DNA of 64,000 nt from assembly GCA_038133845.1 (NCBI GenBank), contig JAYPUA010000012.1, positions 19,426 through 83,425 on the forward strand, written 5' to 3'. This DNA comes from JAYPUA01 sp038133845 (GTDB taxonomy: Bacteria > SAR324 > NAC60-12). Within the stretch, counting starts at the first letter, position 1; each line of letters opens with the position of its first letter. Position numbers and translations under genes: made by a program. Of this stretch, positions 7,631 through 16,318 are shown one piece after another. A model generated the notes under the pieces. It ran no database searches. It was not told where the DNA came from and saw nothing but the letters and a program-made list of their open reading frames with translations.

Positions 7631-8713
7631 ATGAGCCGCATTGCCATGGCCATGAGTGGAGGCGTGGACTCTTCCGTAGCCGCAGCCTTGCTCAAGGAGC
7701 AGGGCCACGACGTGATTGGGCTTCACATGAAGCTCTACCACGGCGACCCGGTCGATTCTCGACCCAAAAGCTGTTGCTCTCTGGATGAGGCGATGGAGGC
7801 GCGTGCCGTCTGTCATCGCTTGGGAATCCCCTTCTACGTTCTCGATTTTCAGCAGGAATTCGAATCAGAGGTCATCGACTACTTTGTCGAGGAGTATTCC
7901 CTGGGGCGCACCCCAAACCCGTGCATCATGTGCAACCGCAAGATCAAGAGCCGCTACCTGCTGGAGAAGGCGGATGAACTGGAGTGCGGGATGCTGGCTA
8001 CCGGACACTACGCCCACCTGCAGCAAAACCCCGAGTCGGGACGCGTCGAGCTTTGGGAGGCTGCGGACAAGCGCAAGGATCAGTCGTACTTCCTCTTTGG
8101 GATCTCGCAGGAGGAGCTGGCTCGGATGCGGTTCCCACTGGCCGAGTGGACCAAGCCTCGGGTTCGTGATGCCGCAACGCAGCTAGAGTTGGAGTCTGCC
8201 TCCAAGCCGGACAGCCAGGAAATCTGCTTTGTGCCCAAGGACTACCGGAACTTCCTGGAATCTCGGAATGCGCAGCTGCGCCGTCCCGGAGAGTTCGTTG
8301 ATCTTCAAGGGCAGGTGCTGGGCGCGCACCAGGGGCTGGCCTTCTACACGATTGGCCAACGCCGAGGCTTGGGCCTCTCCGGAGGGGAGCCCTGGTATGT
8401 GGTTCGCCTGGACCGCGAGAGCAACCAGGTTGTGCTTGGAGCGGAGTCGGACCTCTACGTCCCGGAGGTCCTGGTTGAGCGAGTCAACTGGGTCTCGATG
8501 GCACCCACGACAGAGCCCCTGCGAGCCCGGGGCCGTCTGCGCTACACCCATGGTGGCGCCTGGGGCTGGCTGCATTCGCAAGAGAATGGGGACCTGCTTT
8601 GGGTGCCAGACGCTCCGGAGCGCGCGGTCACCCCCGGTCAGGCTGCGGTTTTTTACGACGAGCAGGGGCGGGTGCTCTGTGGGGGCTGGATTGCAGGCGC
8701 TGCCTCCGTATGA
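7631..8713 (+). CDS. mnmA: tRNA-specific 2-thiouridylase MnmA
   Basis: MnmA activates U34 of tRNA-Lys, -Glu and -Gln with ATP and inserts sulfur relayed as a persulfide. The 360-residue protein begins MSRIAMAMSGGVDSSVAAAL; SGGVDSS is the PP-loop. The two catalytic cysteines are in NPCIMCNRKIKSRY and SQEICFVPKDY. KDQSYFLFGIS and TIGQRRGLGLSGG are conserved tRNA- and substrate-binding segments. The C-terminal 90 residues form the beta-barrel domain. A start 81 bases upstream is possible, but the family begins just before the PP-loop. The leader is 26/30 pyrimidine with no Shine-Dalgarno. The stop overlaps the aroK start (ATGA). Confidence 0.96.
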   Translation: MSRIAMAMSGGVDSSVAAALLKEQGHDVIGLHMKLYHGDPVDSRPKSCCSLDEAMEARAVCHRLGIPFYVLDFQQEFESEVIDYFVEEYSLGRTPNPCIMCNRKIKSRYLLEKADELECGMLATGHYAHLQQNPESGRVELWEAADKRKDQSYFLFGISQEELARMRFPLAEWTKPRVRDAATQLELESASKPDSQEICFVPKDYRNFLESRNAQLRRPGEFVDLQGQVLGAHQGLAFYTIGQRRGLGLSGGEPWYVVRLDRESNQVVLGAESDLYVPEVLVERVNWVSMAPTTEPLRARGRLRYTHGGAWGWLHSQENGDLLWVPDAPERAVTPGQAAVFYDEQGRVLCGGWIAGAASV

Positions 8714-9207
8714 TGGTCTTCCTCACCGGATTCATGGGCTGCGGAAAGAGCACGGTAGGTCGCTTGCTTGCCCGGAGGTTGGGATACTTCTTTCTGGATA
8801 CCGACGCAGAGATCGAGCGGCAGCAGCAATGCACGATCGCCGAAATCTTTGCCTACGCAGGAGAACTGCGGTTCCGGGATCTGGAAACACAGATGCTGGA
8901 GCGCCTGCAGGGATCAGCGAACGTGATTGTGTCTACAGGCGGAGGAATGATTGTCCGCCCGGAGAACCGCGAGTGGATGAAACAGCTTGGCCGAAGAGTG
9001 TACCTGCGTGTTCCTGAAGAGGTCTTGTTTGCCCGGCTGCAGCGAGATCGGAAGCGCCCGCTGATGCAGCACGAGCTTCCTCCGGAAGAGCGGGTTCGTA
9101 GCTTGATGGTGGAGCGGTCTCCTCTCTACGAAGAGGCCGAGTTGATCATCGACAGCCAAGACCTCACTCCGGCACAGACCACGACCGCGATCATCCGGAG
9201 TCTCTGA
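8710..9207 (+). CDS. aroK: shikimate kinase
   Basis: Shikimate kinase phosphorylates the 3-hydroxyl of shikimate in the chorismate pathway. It has 165 residues, as expected. Walker A is GFMGCGKSTVGRLLA (residues 7-21). The shikimate-binding residues are LDTDAEIERQ (Asp about 33), an Arg in GELRFRDLE (about 58), and the glycine-rich STGGGMIV (about 78-85). The LID arginine lies in RDRKRPLM. It is translationally coupled to mnmA through a four-base overlap, an unusual partner that probably reflects operon packing rather than function. Confidence 0.93.
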   Translation: MMVFLTGFMGCGKSTVGRLLARRLGYFFLDTDAEIERQQQCTIAEIFAYAGELRFRDLETQMLERLQGSANVIVSTGGGMIVRPENREWMKQLGRRVYLRVPEEVLFARLQRDRKRPLMQHELPPEERVRSLMVERSPLYEEAELIIDSQDLTPAQTTTAIIRSL

Positions 9208-9242
9208 ACGACATTGCAACAAACCTCACTTTCAAAGCTTTC

Positions 9243-9476
9243 ATGAGTGAGCAAACCTTTGAATCGGCTCTGCAGCAACTGGAGCAGAGCGTCGCCCGTC
9301 TTGAAGCCGCAGAACTCCCTCTGGAGGAAGCTCTGCGGGCTTTTGAGGAAGGGGTGCGCTGGAGCCGCGAATGCCATCAGTTCCTGGAGCAGGCGGAACA
9401 ACGCATCGAGATCATCTTAAAGAACGAACAAGGGGAGTCCGTGCCTCAGGCACTGGAACTCGGTGAAAACGGATAA
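9243..9476 (+). CDS. xseB: exodeoxyribonuclease VII small subunit
   Basis: XseB (77 residues) coats the catalytic XseA subunit of ExoVII, which degrades single-stranded DNA from both ends. The pattern FESALQQLEQSVARLEAAE, then PLEEALRAFEEGVRW, is diagnostic of the two-helix family. xseA is not adjacent, although the two are often linked. The leader shows no Shine-Dalgarno. A GC-rich hairpin (9501-9513) follows 24 bases after the stop and may attenuate read-through into rne. Confidence 0.9.
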   Translation: MSEQTFESALQQLEQSVARLEAAELPLEEALRAFEEGVRWSRECHQFLEQAEQRIEIILKNEQGESVPQALELGENG

Positions 9477-9708
9477 CGGAGCCCGAACGTTGGCAGACGC
9501 CCCCGATCCGGGGTGAGCGCCCGACGCCCTCCGAAATGCATGAATTCTTGTCTGAAACCTGATGGCCTGCTGTGGCTGACCACGCGAAGCTGTGCTTCCC
9601 TGGCCTTCCACACTGCGCACCGGACTCGCCCGGAACCTTCCGGGAGTGTTCTCAGCGCCTGCGCCACAACTTCTGCCAGGATTCCTTCGATACAACCTCA
9701 GGAGTAGG
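9477..9708 (+). promoter_or_regulatory. xseB-rne intergenic region / rne leader with two hairpins
   Basis: No gene is visible in these 232 bases. Two perfect stem-loops are: CCCCG-ATC-CGGGG at 9501-9513 and CCCGGAA-CC-TTCCGGG at 9629-9644. In Escherichia coli the long rne leader folds and mediates autoregulation by RNase E. A similar role here is inference from position only. The rne start codon is preceded by AGGAG (9700-9704). I found no convincing -35/-10 pair. Confidence 0.35.
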
Positions 9709-12294
9709 ATGCCTGAAGAAACCATGAAAATGCTCATCAACGTCGAGGAAGATGAGACCCGGATCGCGCTGATTCGGGGAAAGCAACTCGACAACCTCGT
9801 GCTGGAACAAAACCAGCGAACCCAGAACGTCGGCAACATCTACTGCGGTGTGGTCACCAAGGTTCAGCCTTCCTTTCAGGCGGCCTTTGTGGACTATGGT
9901 GCAGATCGCAACGGCTTCCTTGCCGTCTCCGACCTCAACCCCCGGCTCTTCAAGGAAACCAAAGGTCTCAAGGGGCGCCCGAACATCACCCAGTTGCTCA
10001 GAAGCGGAGAGAGGGTAATGGTTCAGGTCCTCAAGGACGAGATTGGGCACAAAGGAGCCTCTCTGACCACGAACATCTCGATTCCGGGGCGCTTCATGGT
10101 CTTCATGCCGAACAGCGACAAGGGGGGGATCTCTCGGAAGATTGAGGACGCCACGCATCGGGAGCGCCTCAAGCACCTGCTCAAAGGTCTGGACAGCGAA
10201 GATGCCGGGGTGATCATCCGGACCGCTGGAGTGGGGCGCAGCCTGGATGAGCTCAAGCGCGACTACATGAACCTCCGCCGCGTCTGGAAGCGCATTGAGG
10301 ATAGCTTCTCCAAACGTCCCAAGCCCGGACTGCTCTATCAGGAAGAAGGCGCGGTGGTGCGCATGCTGCGCGACTACTTCACCGATCAGATCTCCGAAGT
10401 CGTCATCGATGATCCGAACGCCTTCCAGCAGGCGCTGGAGTTTTTTCAGGCAAACATGCCTGCAGACCAAAAGCGCCTGCACCTCTACCTCGGAGAGCGC
10501 TCTCTGTTCAGCGCCAACGGCATCGAGAGTCAGATCGGAGCTCTCAACAGCCACCGAGTGCCGCTGCCTTCCGGAGGGAGCCTGATCATCAGCCCGACCG
10601 AGGCGCTTGTCGCCGTGGACGTCAACTCCGGGCGCTCCACCCAAGAGCGCAACATTGAGGAGACCGCCCTTCGCACCAACCTGGAGGCGGCGGATGAGGT
10701 CGCCCGGCAGCTGCGGCTGAGAAACCTGGGAGGTCTGGTGGTGATCGACTTCATCGACATGGACTCGCCGAAGAACCGGCAGCAGGTGGTCACGCGCATG
10801 GAAGAGGCGATGTCTCGCGACAAGGCCCGCTGGGCGCTGGGGGAGATCTCCCGGTTTGGTCTGCTGGAAATGAGCCGCCAGCGCATCGCCAGCAGCCTGG
10901 CAACACACTCGCCCACGGTCTCCATCGCCAACCGCATCGTACGCCGCATGCAGGACCTGTGTGCCGAACGCAACGTCCAGGAGATTCAGCTCTCACTGAT
11001 CCCGGACCTGGCGGTGCACCTGCTGAATGAAAAACGCCGCCGCCTTCATCAGCTTGAGGTGGACTTTGGCGTCTCGGTGACCGTCATTCCGGACGCCTTG
11101 CTGGACCCGGATGATGTCCCAGACATGGAAGTGGTGGAGATCAAGGACGGAGAAACCCAAACCACCGTGGTAACCGCCTGGGAGGTTGAGGTTGAAGAGA
11201 CGCACACTCGCCGTCGTCGCCGTCGCCGTCGCCGTGAAGATTTGGGTGAGGGCGAAGAAGAGAGCACCTCGCTGGCAGAAGCCCGTGAGGACAAGCAGGA
11301 TTCGGAAGAGCCTGTCGAGTCCGAAGTGAGTGCAGTTGCGGAAGAGGAGCCTGTTGCTGAATCCGCCTCTGAGGAAGACGCTGAAGACAAACCGGCCCGT
11401 GGCCGCCGCCGCCGTGGTCGAGGACGCAGAGACCGGCGTGAAGAGGAGGTAGCCGAAAGCTCGGATGAGGTCTCGGCCGAGGAGGAAACTGCGGAAGCCG
11501 AGGAGTCTGCTCCTGCGGCGCAGCCTGTCCCAATGATCCGTCCGGTGCCATCCCTGCTCAAGCTGGATGGGGTGATCTTCAACAGCATCCACGAAGGCGT
11601 TGAGGACGATGGCCTCCCGTGGAGCCCTCCTCCGGTTCCCGAGTGGAGGCGTCGCAACCAGGAAGCACCGGTCAATCGGATCATCTTCAGCAGCACCCAC
11701 TTGGCCTTGGATGGCACTTTGCCCGTGTCTGAAGAAGACTCAGCCGGTTTGGAGTCTGTAGCCGAGGACGCTTCAGCCGAAGCCACTTCGGAGGCAAAGC
11801 CTACCCGAAGAAAGCGTGGTACTCGCAAGCCCAAGGAGGCTCCTGCTGAAAAAGCAGCGGCTGCCTCGGAGGCTCCTGTGGCGGAAGAGATTCCGGCAAC
11901 TCCGGAAGAAGCTGCCGCACCGGAAGAAACTGCCGCCAGCGCTGAAGAGAAGAAGCCTGCACCTCGGAAGCGAACTCCGCGAAAGAAGCCTGCAACTTCA
12001 GTGAGTTCAGAGGCGCAGGCCTCCGCTCCCGCAGAAGGTGACGAGACGTCTGCTGCTGAAGGTGAAGCTGAACCGGCCAAGCCTGCGGCAAAAAGATCCA
12101 CCAGAAGCTCCGGGAGAAAAACCCCGGCTAAAACCACTGCCAAGGCCAAGACATCGGCGACCTCAGAGTCTGCAGAAGCTTCAGCCGAGGAGGACAAAGC
12201 CGCGCCCAAGGCTGCGGCCAAGCCTCGACGCAGCCGGGCCAAAAAGCCCGCATCTGTAGCAGAGCCGGCAACTCCCGAAGCTCCTGAAAGCTGA
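9709..12294 (+). CDS. rne: ribonuclease E/G family endoribonuclease, lacking the Zn-link cysteines
   Basis: 861 residues. An N-terminal S1 domain (GNIYCGVVTKVQPSFQAAFV at about 38-57) leads into the RNase E/G catalytic domain. Metal-binding aspartates are visible in ALVAVDVNSGRST (Asp about 304) and GGLVVIDFIDMD (Asp about 347), matching D303 and D346 of E. coli. The CPxCxG Zn-link expected after LLEMSRQRIASSLATHSP is missing: the chain runs straight into TVSIANRIV. From about residue 500 the protein is low-complexity, with arginine tracts (eight or more consecutive Arg; RGRRRRGRGRR) alternating with acidic and Ala/Pro/Lys-rich stretches, as expected for an RNA-binding, partner-binding tail. 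I chose 9709 because AGGAG lies four bases upstream; ATG 9724 is the alternative. selA starts in its stop codon. Confidence 0.9.
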   Translation: MPEETMKMLINVEEDETRIALIRGKQLDNLVLEQNQRTQNVGNIYCGVVTKVQPSFQAAFVDYGADRNGFLAVSDLNPRLFKETKGLKGRPNITQLLRSGERVMVQVLKDEIGHKGASLTTNISIPGRFMVFMPNSDKGGISRKIEDATHRERLKHLLKGLDSEDAGVIIRTAGVGRSLDELKRDYMNLRRVWKRIEDSFSKRPKPGLLYQEEGAVVRMLRDYFTDQISEVVIDDPNAFQQALEFFQANMPADQKRLHLYLGERSLFSANGIESQIGALNSHRVPLPSGGSLIISPTEALVAVDVNSGRSTQERNIEETALRTNLEAADEVARQLRLRNLGGLVVIDFIDMDSPKNRQQVVTRMEEAMSRDKARWALGEISRFGLLEMSRQRIASSLATHSPTVSIANRIVRRMQDLCAERNVQEIQLSLIPDLAVHLLNEKRRRLHQLEVDFGVSVTVIPDALLDPDDVPDMEVVEIKDGETQTTVVTAWEVEVEETHTRRRRRRRRREDLGEGEEESTSLAEAREDKQDSEEPVESEVSAVAEEEPVAESASEEDAEDKPARGRRRRGRGRRDRREEEVAESSDEVSAEEETAEAEESAPAAQPVPMIRPVPSLLKLDGVIFNSIHEGVEDDGLPWSPPPVPEWRRRNQEAPVNRIIFSSTHLALDGTLPVSEEDSAGLESVAEDASAEATSEAKPTRRKRGTRKPKEAPAEKAAAASEAPVAEEIPATPEEAAAPEETAASAEEKKPAPRKRTPRKKPATSVSSEAQASAPAEGDETSAAEGEAEPAKPAAKRSTRSSGRKTPAKTTAKAKTSATSESAEASAEEDKAAPKAAAKPRRSRAKKPASVAEPATPEAPES

Positions 12295-13685
12295 TGCTCC
12301 AAGCTTCTTTCCGACACCTTCCTTCGTTGCAGGAGGCAGATCATCTGGTTGAGGAAAGAGGCCTGCTGCATGGCAAACCTGCATACGCCCTCATCCGCAG
12401 GGTGCTTGAGGAGATGCGTGAAGATCTTCGGGCCGGACAGCTGGCTCTCCCTTCAAGGGAGGAGGCTCGAGATCTGTTCATTCAGCGCTTCTCCTCCCAA
12501 CTCTCTCCTCCTCCTTCTCCCGTACTCAACCTGACTGGGGTGGTGATCCATACCAACCTGGGACGCTCGGCGCTTCCGGAGTCACTGTTGGGACCACTGC
12601 TGAACCAGTGGTGTCGGTACACTCCGCTCGAATTCGACCTGGAATCCGGAAAGCGTGGAAAGCGTGATCAGCGCCTCCGGCAGCTGCTTCGCGACCTCTC
12701 TGGAGCAGAAGAGGCCTTGGCGGTCAACAACAACGCCGCTGCAGTTTTCCTGATGCTGCGTGCACTGGCTCAGGAGGGGGAGGTGTTGGTTTCCCGGGGC
12801 GAATTGGTAGAGATTGGTGGCTCGTTTCGAGTCCCGGACATCATGCGCGAGGCGGGTTGTACTCTGGTGGAGGTAGGGACCACAAATCGCACCCGGCTGG
12901 CCGACTACGCGCAGGCGATCACCGAACGCACCGTGGCCATCCTGAAGGTGCACCCCTCGAATTATGCGCTGGTGGGCTTTACTGAAGACACTCCGCTGTC
13001 GGAGTTGGCCGCGCTCGCAGAGGAGTACCAGCTCTGGTCGCTCTACGACTGGGGGAGCGGGTCGTTCTACCGTTTCCAGCAGCCTGGACTGCATGCCTAC
13101 CCCACTGTGCGTCAGGTGCTGGACTCGGGGGTGGATGTTCTGGCCTTCAGTGGCGACAAGCTGCTGGGGACGGTTCAGGCCGGGCTGGTTTTGGGACGAC
13201 AGGCTGCGCTGGAGCGAATGCGACGGCACCCGCTGTACCGAGCCCTGCGGCTGGACAAGGTGACGCTTTCAATCCTGGAGACGCTGCTTGCAGTGTACTG
13301 GGACCCTGCGGAAGAGGCTTCGGTGTTGCCGACGGTGGCGCTGCTCGAGCGCACCTTGGAGGATCTGCAGCCGCAGGTTGAGGAGGTCCTGCAACAACTC
13401 TCTGTTCCTCTTGGAAGTGGCTGGGACGTCAAGGCTGTCGGGTTGACCTCGCTCACGGGAGGCGGGGCTCTTCCGGACCTGAACCTCCCCTCGTGGGGGC
13501 TGAAAGTGAGCCATCCCGAGTGGTCGGCCCAGAAGATTCAGGAGGCTCTTCGCGAAGGCAGCCCGGCAGTGATCGTCCGGGTAGCCGAAGAGGCGGTTCT
13601 CCTGGATTTTCGGACGCTACTGCCCGGTGAGGCTCCGGAGCTGGTCGGGCGGCTTCAGGATCTTTTCGGCAGGTTGGACCGATGA
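12294..13685 (+). CDS. selA: L-seryl-tRNA(Sec) selenium transferase
   Basis: SelA is a PLP enzyme that converts seryl-tRNA(Sec) to selenocysteinyl-tRNA(Sec) using selenophosphate, so the organism should make selenoproteins. The 463-residue length is standard. The N-terminal tRNA-binding domain contains RHLPSLQEADHLVEE, followed by NLTGVVIHTNLGRSALP, FDLESGKRGKRD, VNNNAAAVFL and VGTTNRTRLADY, all family hallmarks. The PLP lysine is in AFSGDKLLGTVQAG (Lys289). The start shares one base with the rne stop (TGATG). No selB, selD or selC is in the window. The stop overlaps the next start by four bases. Confidence 0.95.
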   Translation: MLQASFRHLPSLQEADHLVEERGLLHGKPAYALIRRVLEEMREDLRAGQLALPSREEARDLFIQRFSSQLSPPPSPVLNLTGVVIHTNLGRSALPESLLGPLLNQWCRYTPLEFDLESGKRGKRDQRLRQLLRDLSGAEEALAVNNNAAAVFLMLRALAQEGEVLVSRGELVEIGGSFRVPDIMREAGCTLVEVGTTNRTRLADYAQAITERTVAILKVHPSNYALVGFTEDTPLSELAALAEEYQLWSLYDWGSGSFYRFQQPGLHAYPTVRQVLDSGVDVLAFSGDKLLGTVQAGLVLGRQAALERMRRHPLYRALRLDKVTLSILETLLAVYWDPAEEASVLPTVALLERTLEDLQPQVEEVLQQLSVPLGSGWDVKAVGLTSLTGGGALPDLNLPSWGLKVSHPEWSAQKIQEALREGSPAVIVRVAEEAVLLDFRTLLPGEAPELVGRLQDLFGRLDR

Positions 13686-14020
13686 GAGTCGGGAGAACGC
13701 TGGGGCTGTTGCTGGTGCTCCCGGGGCTGCTCTGGGCCCAGACTCCGAACCCGGAGCTGCGTGCCGTGGTGCAGCGGGAGAACGGAAAACGCTACCTGCA
13801 CATTGGTCGGCTGGAGCAGGCAGTCAACGCCTTTCAGCAGTCGCTGGTACTCAATCCCCGCGACCCAGAGACCGCCCACCGTCTGGGGACCACGTACTTC
13901 CGGCTTCGCGAAATCGATGCGGCCTGTCAGTACTGGAATCAGGCCTGCGAACTGAACGACTCCTGGTGCCGCGGCCAGGAATTTACCAACCATCGCAAAC
14001 TCTGTACGCCTTCTCAGTGA
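13682..14020 (+). CDS. small periplasmic TPR protein
   Basis: A 112-residue protein with a Sec signal peptide (RVGRTLGLLLVLPGLLWAQ). It has about two tetratricopeptide-like repeats: KRYLHIGRLEQAVNAFQQSLVLNPRD (about 35-60) and PETAHRLGTTYFRLREIDAACQYWNQACEL (about 61-90), the first with the classic N-P turn. It is translationally coupled to selA (ATGA). TPR proteins mediate protein contacts; the partner here is unknown. Four cysteines in the last third may form disulfides. Confidence 0.7.
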   Translation: MRVGRTLGLLLVLPGLLWAQTPNPELRAVVQRENGKRYLHIGRLEQAVNAFQQSLVLNPRDPETAHRLGTTYFRLREIDAACQYWNQACELNDSWCRGQEFTNHRKLCTPSQ

Positions 14021-14083
14021 ATGTGGCACGTCCTTTGAAAAAGGATATCTCAGTTCACAGACTCTCAGCTAGGGAAGGCTACC

Positions 14084-14443
14084 ATGTCTCAAATTCACAT
14101 CCATGTCGATCGTCAGCGCCGTGTCAGCGTGCAGGAACTCGTCAGCGCGCTCCGTCAATTTCGGGAAGATCGCACTTCCATCAACATCGAACCGGAACCG
14201 TCTCAAAGCAAAGAGGAATTGGTTTCCGCAGATTGGTTTGGGCTGGACCAGCTTGAAGAGCAGGCGATCACCCAGCAGATTCAGGAAGATGACCTGGTGC
14301 GCTTGCTGAGCGATCCGGAGATCCGCCCTGCTCGTGTGGAGAGCGCTCGCGTTCAGGAGTTTACGATCCCTTGGATTTCGGAGTTGGACGACGTCAGCTC
14401 CCTGCTTGGTGAGGTCAACGGACCTCAACCGCTCACCCCCTGA
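14084..14443 (+). CDS. hypothetical protein (119 aa)
   Basis: No family recognised. The protein is acidic and without signal peptide or membrane segment. AGGGAAGG lies about six bases before the ATG and supports the start. It opens with a short beta segment (SQIHIHVDRQRRVSVQELV) followed by helices rich in Gln, Glu and Asp. It is the last + strand gene before a convergent stem-loop, so it probably ends the rne-selA transcript or has its own promoter in the 63-base gap. Confidence 0.65.
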   Translation: MSQIHIHVDRQRRVSVQELVSALRQFREDRTSINIEPEPSQSKEELVSADWFGLDQLEEQAITQQIQEDDLVRLLSDPEIRPARVESARVQEFTIPWISELDDVSSLLGEVNGPQPLTP

Positions 14444-14463
14444 AGCCTCCCCCCTACGCCTTG

Positions 14464-14495
14464 GACTCCAAGACCCCTTCGCGTGCCTTGGAGTC
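14464..14495. terminator. bidirectional stem-loop between convergent genes
   Basis: A perfect nine-base inverted repeat (GACTCCAAG / CTTGGAGTC) with a 14-base loop lies between convergently transcribed genes. There is no T-tract on either side, so it would act as a Rho-dependent or GC-stem terminator or as a 3'-end stabiliser. The 145-base intergenic region holds nothing else visible. Confidence 0.4.
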
Positions 14496-14588
14496 GGACC
14501 CCTCCTCCTCTCCTCCTTCAAGCTCTCCTCCTCTCAAACGAGAAGATCGGAGCAGCGGTTGCCTGAGTGAAGAGACGCTCGTGGTGCC

Positions 14589-15728
14589 TCAACCTCCTGC
14601 CTTGCTCTGGCGGATTGACTCGCCCAACTGGAAGCGTCTTCGGCCATCGAGGTACTTGAGTCCCTCTTCATAGGTGTGGGGCTGCACGGCCGGGATGGAG
14701 GCAGGGCGCCCGAACTCATCCAATGCCGTAAAGGTGAAGAAGCAGTCGTTGGTCACCTGACGCTCTCCGGTACTGGGCTGGATCACTTCGGAGAGAATCT
14801 CGACCATCATCGCCTGCGGGTCGGTGTAGATCACTTGTCCAGTGAAGGAGAGCACGGAGCCAATTTCCACCGGCTGGTAGAAGTACATATGGTCCACACT
14901 GACAAACTGGGGCCGGCGGCGGCAGTGGAGGTAGGTGATGTTCCAGGCCAACTCGAAAGCTTCCCGCATCAGGTAGCCACCAAAGATCTTGTTATGGATG
15001 TTTTTGGACTGAGGGTGCATGAGCAGGGTGGACTGCCGGAGGGTCTCATGCATGGGGATGCCGGTGTCTCCGGAACTGCGTTCGAGAAACAGCGTGTGCA
15101 GCACCTGGCTCTCCTCCGCGCTGGGAGGTTGCTCGTGAGTGCTCTGCTGAGCCAGAGCCCGACGCTGCGCCTGACGTTGCTCGCCTTCATGGAAACGGCG
15201 CTCCTCCTCCGGAGTCTCAGGCTGAAGCAGGTTGACCGGAGCAGCCTGGCTTCCGTGGCGCGAGACCATGATGAAGTAGGCCCGAGCGACCGGATTCCAG
15301 CGCTCTTCGTGCCATGAGGAGAGCTGCAGCCCAACCTCCATGGAACTGCGGCCAACCCAGTTGACGCTTCCCAGCAGCCGGAGGTCTCGGTCGCTTCGCA
15401 GAGGGCCCGTGAGGTCGATCCGGTCACAGGCTGCGGTGACAATCGTCAGGCCACGCTCCCAGCCTTCAGCGTGCTGATACGAGACCATCCCGGCGCTCAG
15501 GTCCAACTCCTCCAGCAGTTTGCCGATGCGCAGGCCTCCAAAGAAGTTGACGTACCGCTCACGCAACTCGGGGTTCTGTCCAAAGGGCAACACCTTCTCA
15601 AAGCGGCTCTCCCGGGGAGTGCGATGCTTCAAAGATCCGTCCATGGCCTGCGGGACGGCCGCTCCCTGCGGGTTCTGCCCTCGACGTGCCAACTCGGTGG
15701 CTTCCAGAAATTCGTGCTGCTCAGACAT
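14589..15728 (-). CDS. double-hotdog acyl-CoA thioesterase (ACOT9/10-like)
   Basis: 379 residues with two hotdog domains, like the mitochondrial ACOT9/10 type, which hydrolyse acyl-CoA to fatty acid and CoA. The N-terminal domain spans about 65-180 (FFGGLRIGKLLEELD..., AYFIMVSRH). The C-terminal domain, about 225-345, has HPQSKNIHNKIFGGYLMREA and FVSVDHMYFYQPVEIGS, with NDCFFTFTALD closing the sheet. The HNKIFGG segment corresponds to the catalytic N/D-x-x-FGG helix of the family. It follows hisI by eight bases on the same strand, so the two are likely one operon. Chain-length specificity cannot be read from the sequence. Confidence 0.8.
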   Translation of the reverse strand: MSEQHEFLEATELARRGQNPQGAAVPQAMDGSLKHRTPRESRFEKVLPFGQNPELRERYVNFFGGLRIGKLLEELDLSAGMVSYQHAEGWERGLTIVTAACDRIDLTGPLRSDRDLRLLGSVNWVGRSSMEVGLQLSSWHEERWNPVARAYFIMVSRHGSQAAPVNLLQPETPEEERRFHEGEQRQAQRRALAQQSTHEQPPSAEESQVLHTLFLERSSGDTGIPMHETLRQSTLLMHPQSKNIHNKIFGGYLMREAFELAWNITYLHCRRRPQFVSVDHMYFYQPVEIGSVLSFTGQVIYTDPQAMMVEILSEVIQPSTGERQVTNDCFFTFTALDEFGRPASIPAVQPHTYEEGLKYLDGRRRFQLGESIRQSKAGG

Positions 15729-15736
15729 GTGGATCT

Positions 15737-16141
15737 TTAGGGAAGGGGAGAGGCTGGGTCGGGGGAGCAGGCCCCAGAGAGGGGCAGCTCGCGGAAGAAG
15801 CAGGTCCGAGCTCCGGTGTGACAGGCCGGGCCCTGCTGCCGTACGCGATAGACCAGAGTGTCTGCGTCACAGTCCACCCAGATCGCCTCCACCTGCTGGA
15901 CGTTCCCGGAGCTTTCCCCCTTCTTCCAGAAGGCTTGCCGGGAGCGGGACCAGTAGTGGGCCCAGCCGCTCTCCCGGGTTTTCTCCAGCGCCTCCCGGTT
16001 GACGTAGGCAAGCATCAGGACCTCGTTGGTCTCCACGGACTGGGCGACCACAGGGAGCAAGCCCCCCTGCTTCTCAAAGTCCAACTGGTCCGGGGCGATC
16101 GAGTTCAGGGGCGAAGGTTCGAGGCTCATCAGGTCTTTCAC
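15737..16141 (-). CDS. hisI: phosphoribosyl-AMP cyclohydrolase
   Basis: HisI opens the adenine ring of phosphoribosyl-AMP in step three of histidine synthesis. 134 residues, single domain, with no fused HisE (pyrophosphohydrolase) region. Family motifs: LMLAYVNREALEKT, GWAHYWSRSRQAFWKKGESSGN, and the zinc/magnesium site VDCDADTLVYRV plus PACHTGARTCFF, with all three conserved cysteines. The start could also be the Met four codons on (16129). It is the first gene of a two-gene - strand unit with the thioesterase; no other his genes are near. Confidence 0.93.
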   Translation of the reverse strand: MKDLMSLEPSPLNSIAPDQLDFEKQGGLLPVVAQSVETNEVLMLAYVNREALEKTRESGWAHYWSRSRQAFWKKGESSGNVQQVEAIWVDCDADTLVYRVRQQGPACHTGARTCFFRELPLSGACSPDPASPLP

Positions 16142-16318
16142 GGCTGAGGGTGATGAGGGAGCACGTTACGGAAAACGCGCCCGAAATTATCAGACAGGTT
16201 TTGGGGAAGACTCAATCCGAGAATGCCAAAGGCTTCCGAATGATTGACCCTCCCGGGGAGTTTTTGTAACGTGTGCGGGAGGCAACCCGGGACAAGGCTG
16301 TTCAGAGAAAGGGGGCGA

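Noticed and set aside
11049..12371. A 440-codon open frame on the - strand opposite the rne tail
   Set aside because: It is an antisense reading of Ala/Glu/Lys/Arg-rich repeats: the product is Ser/Arg/Ala low-complexity with no domain.
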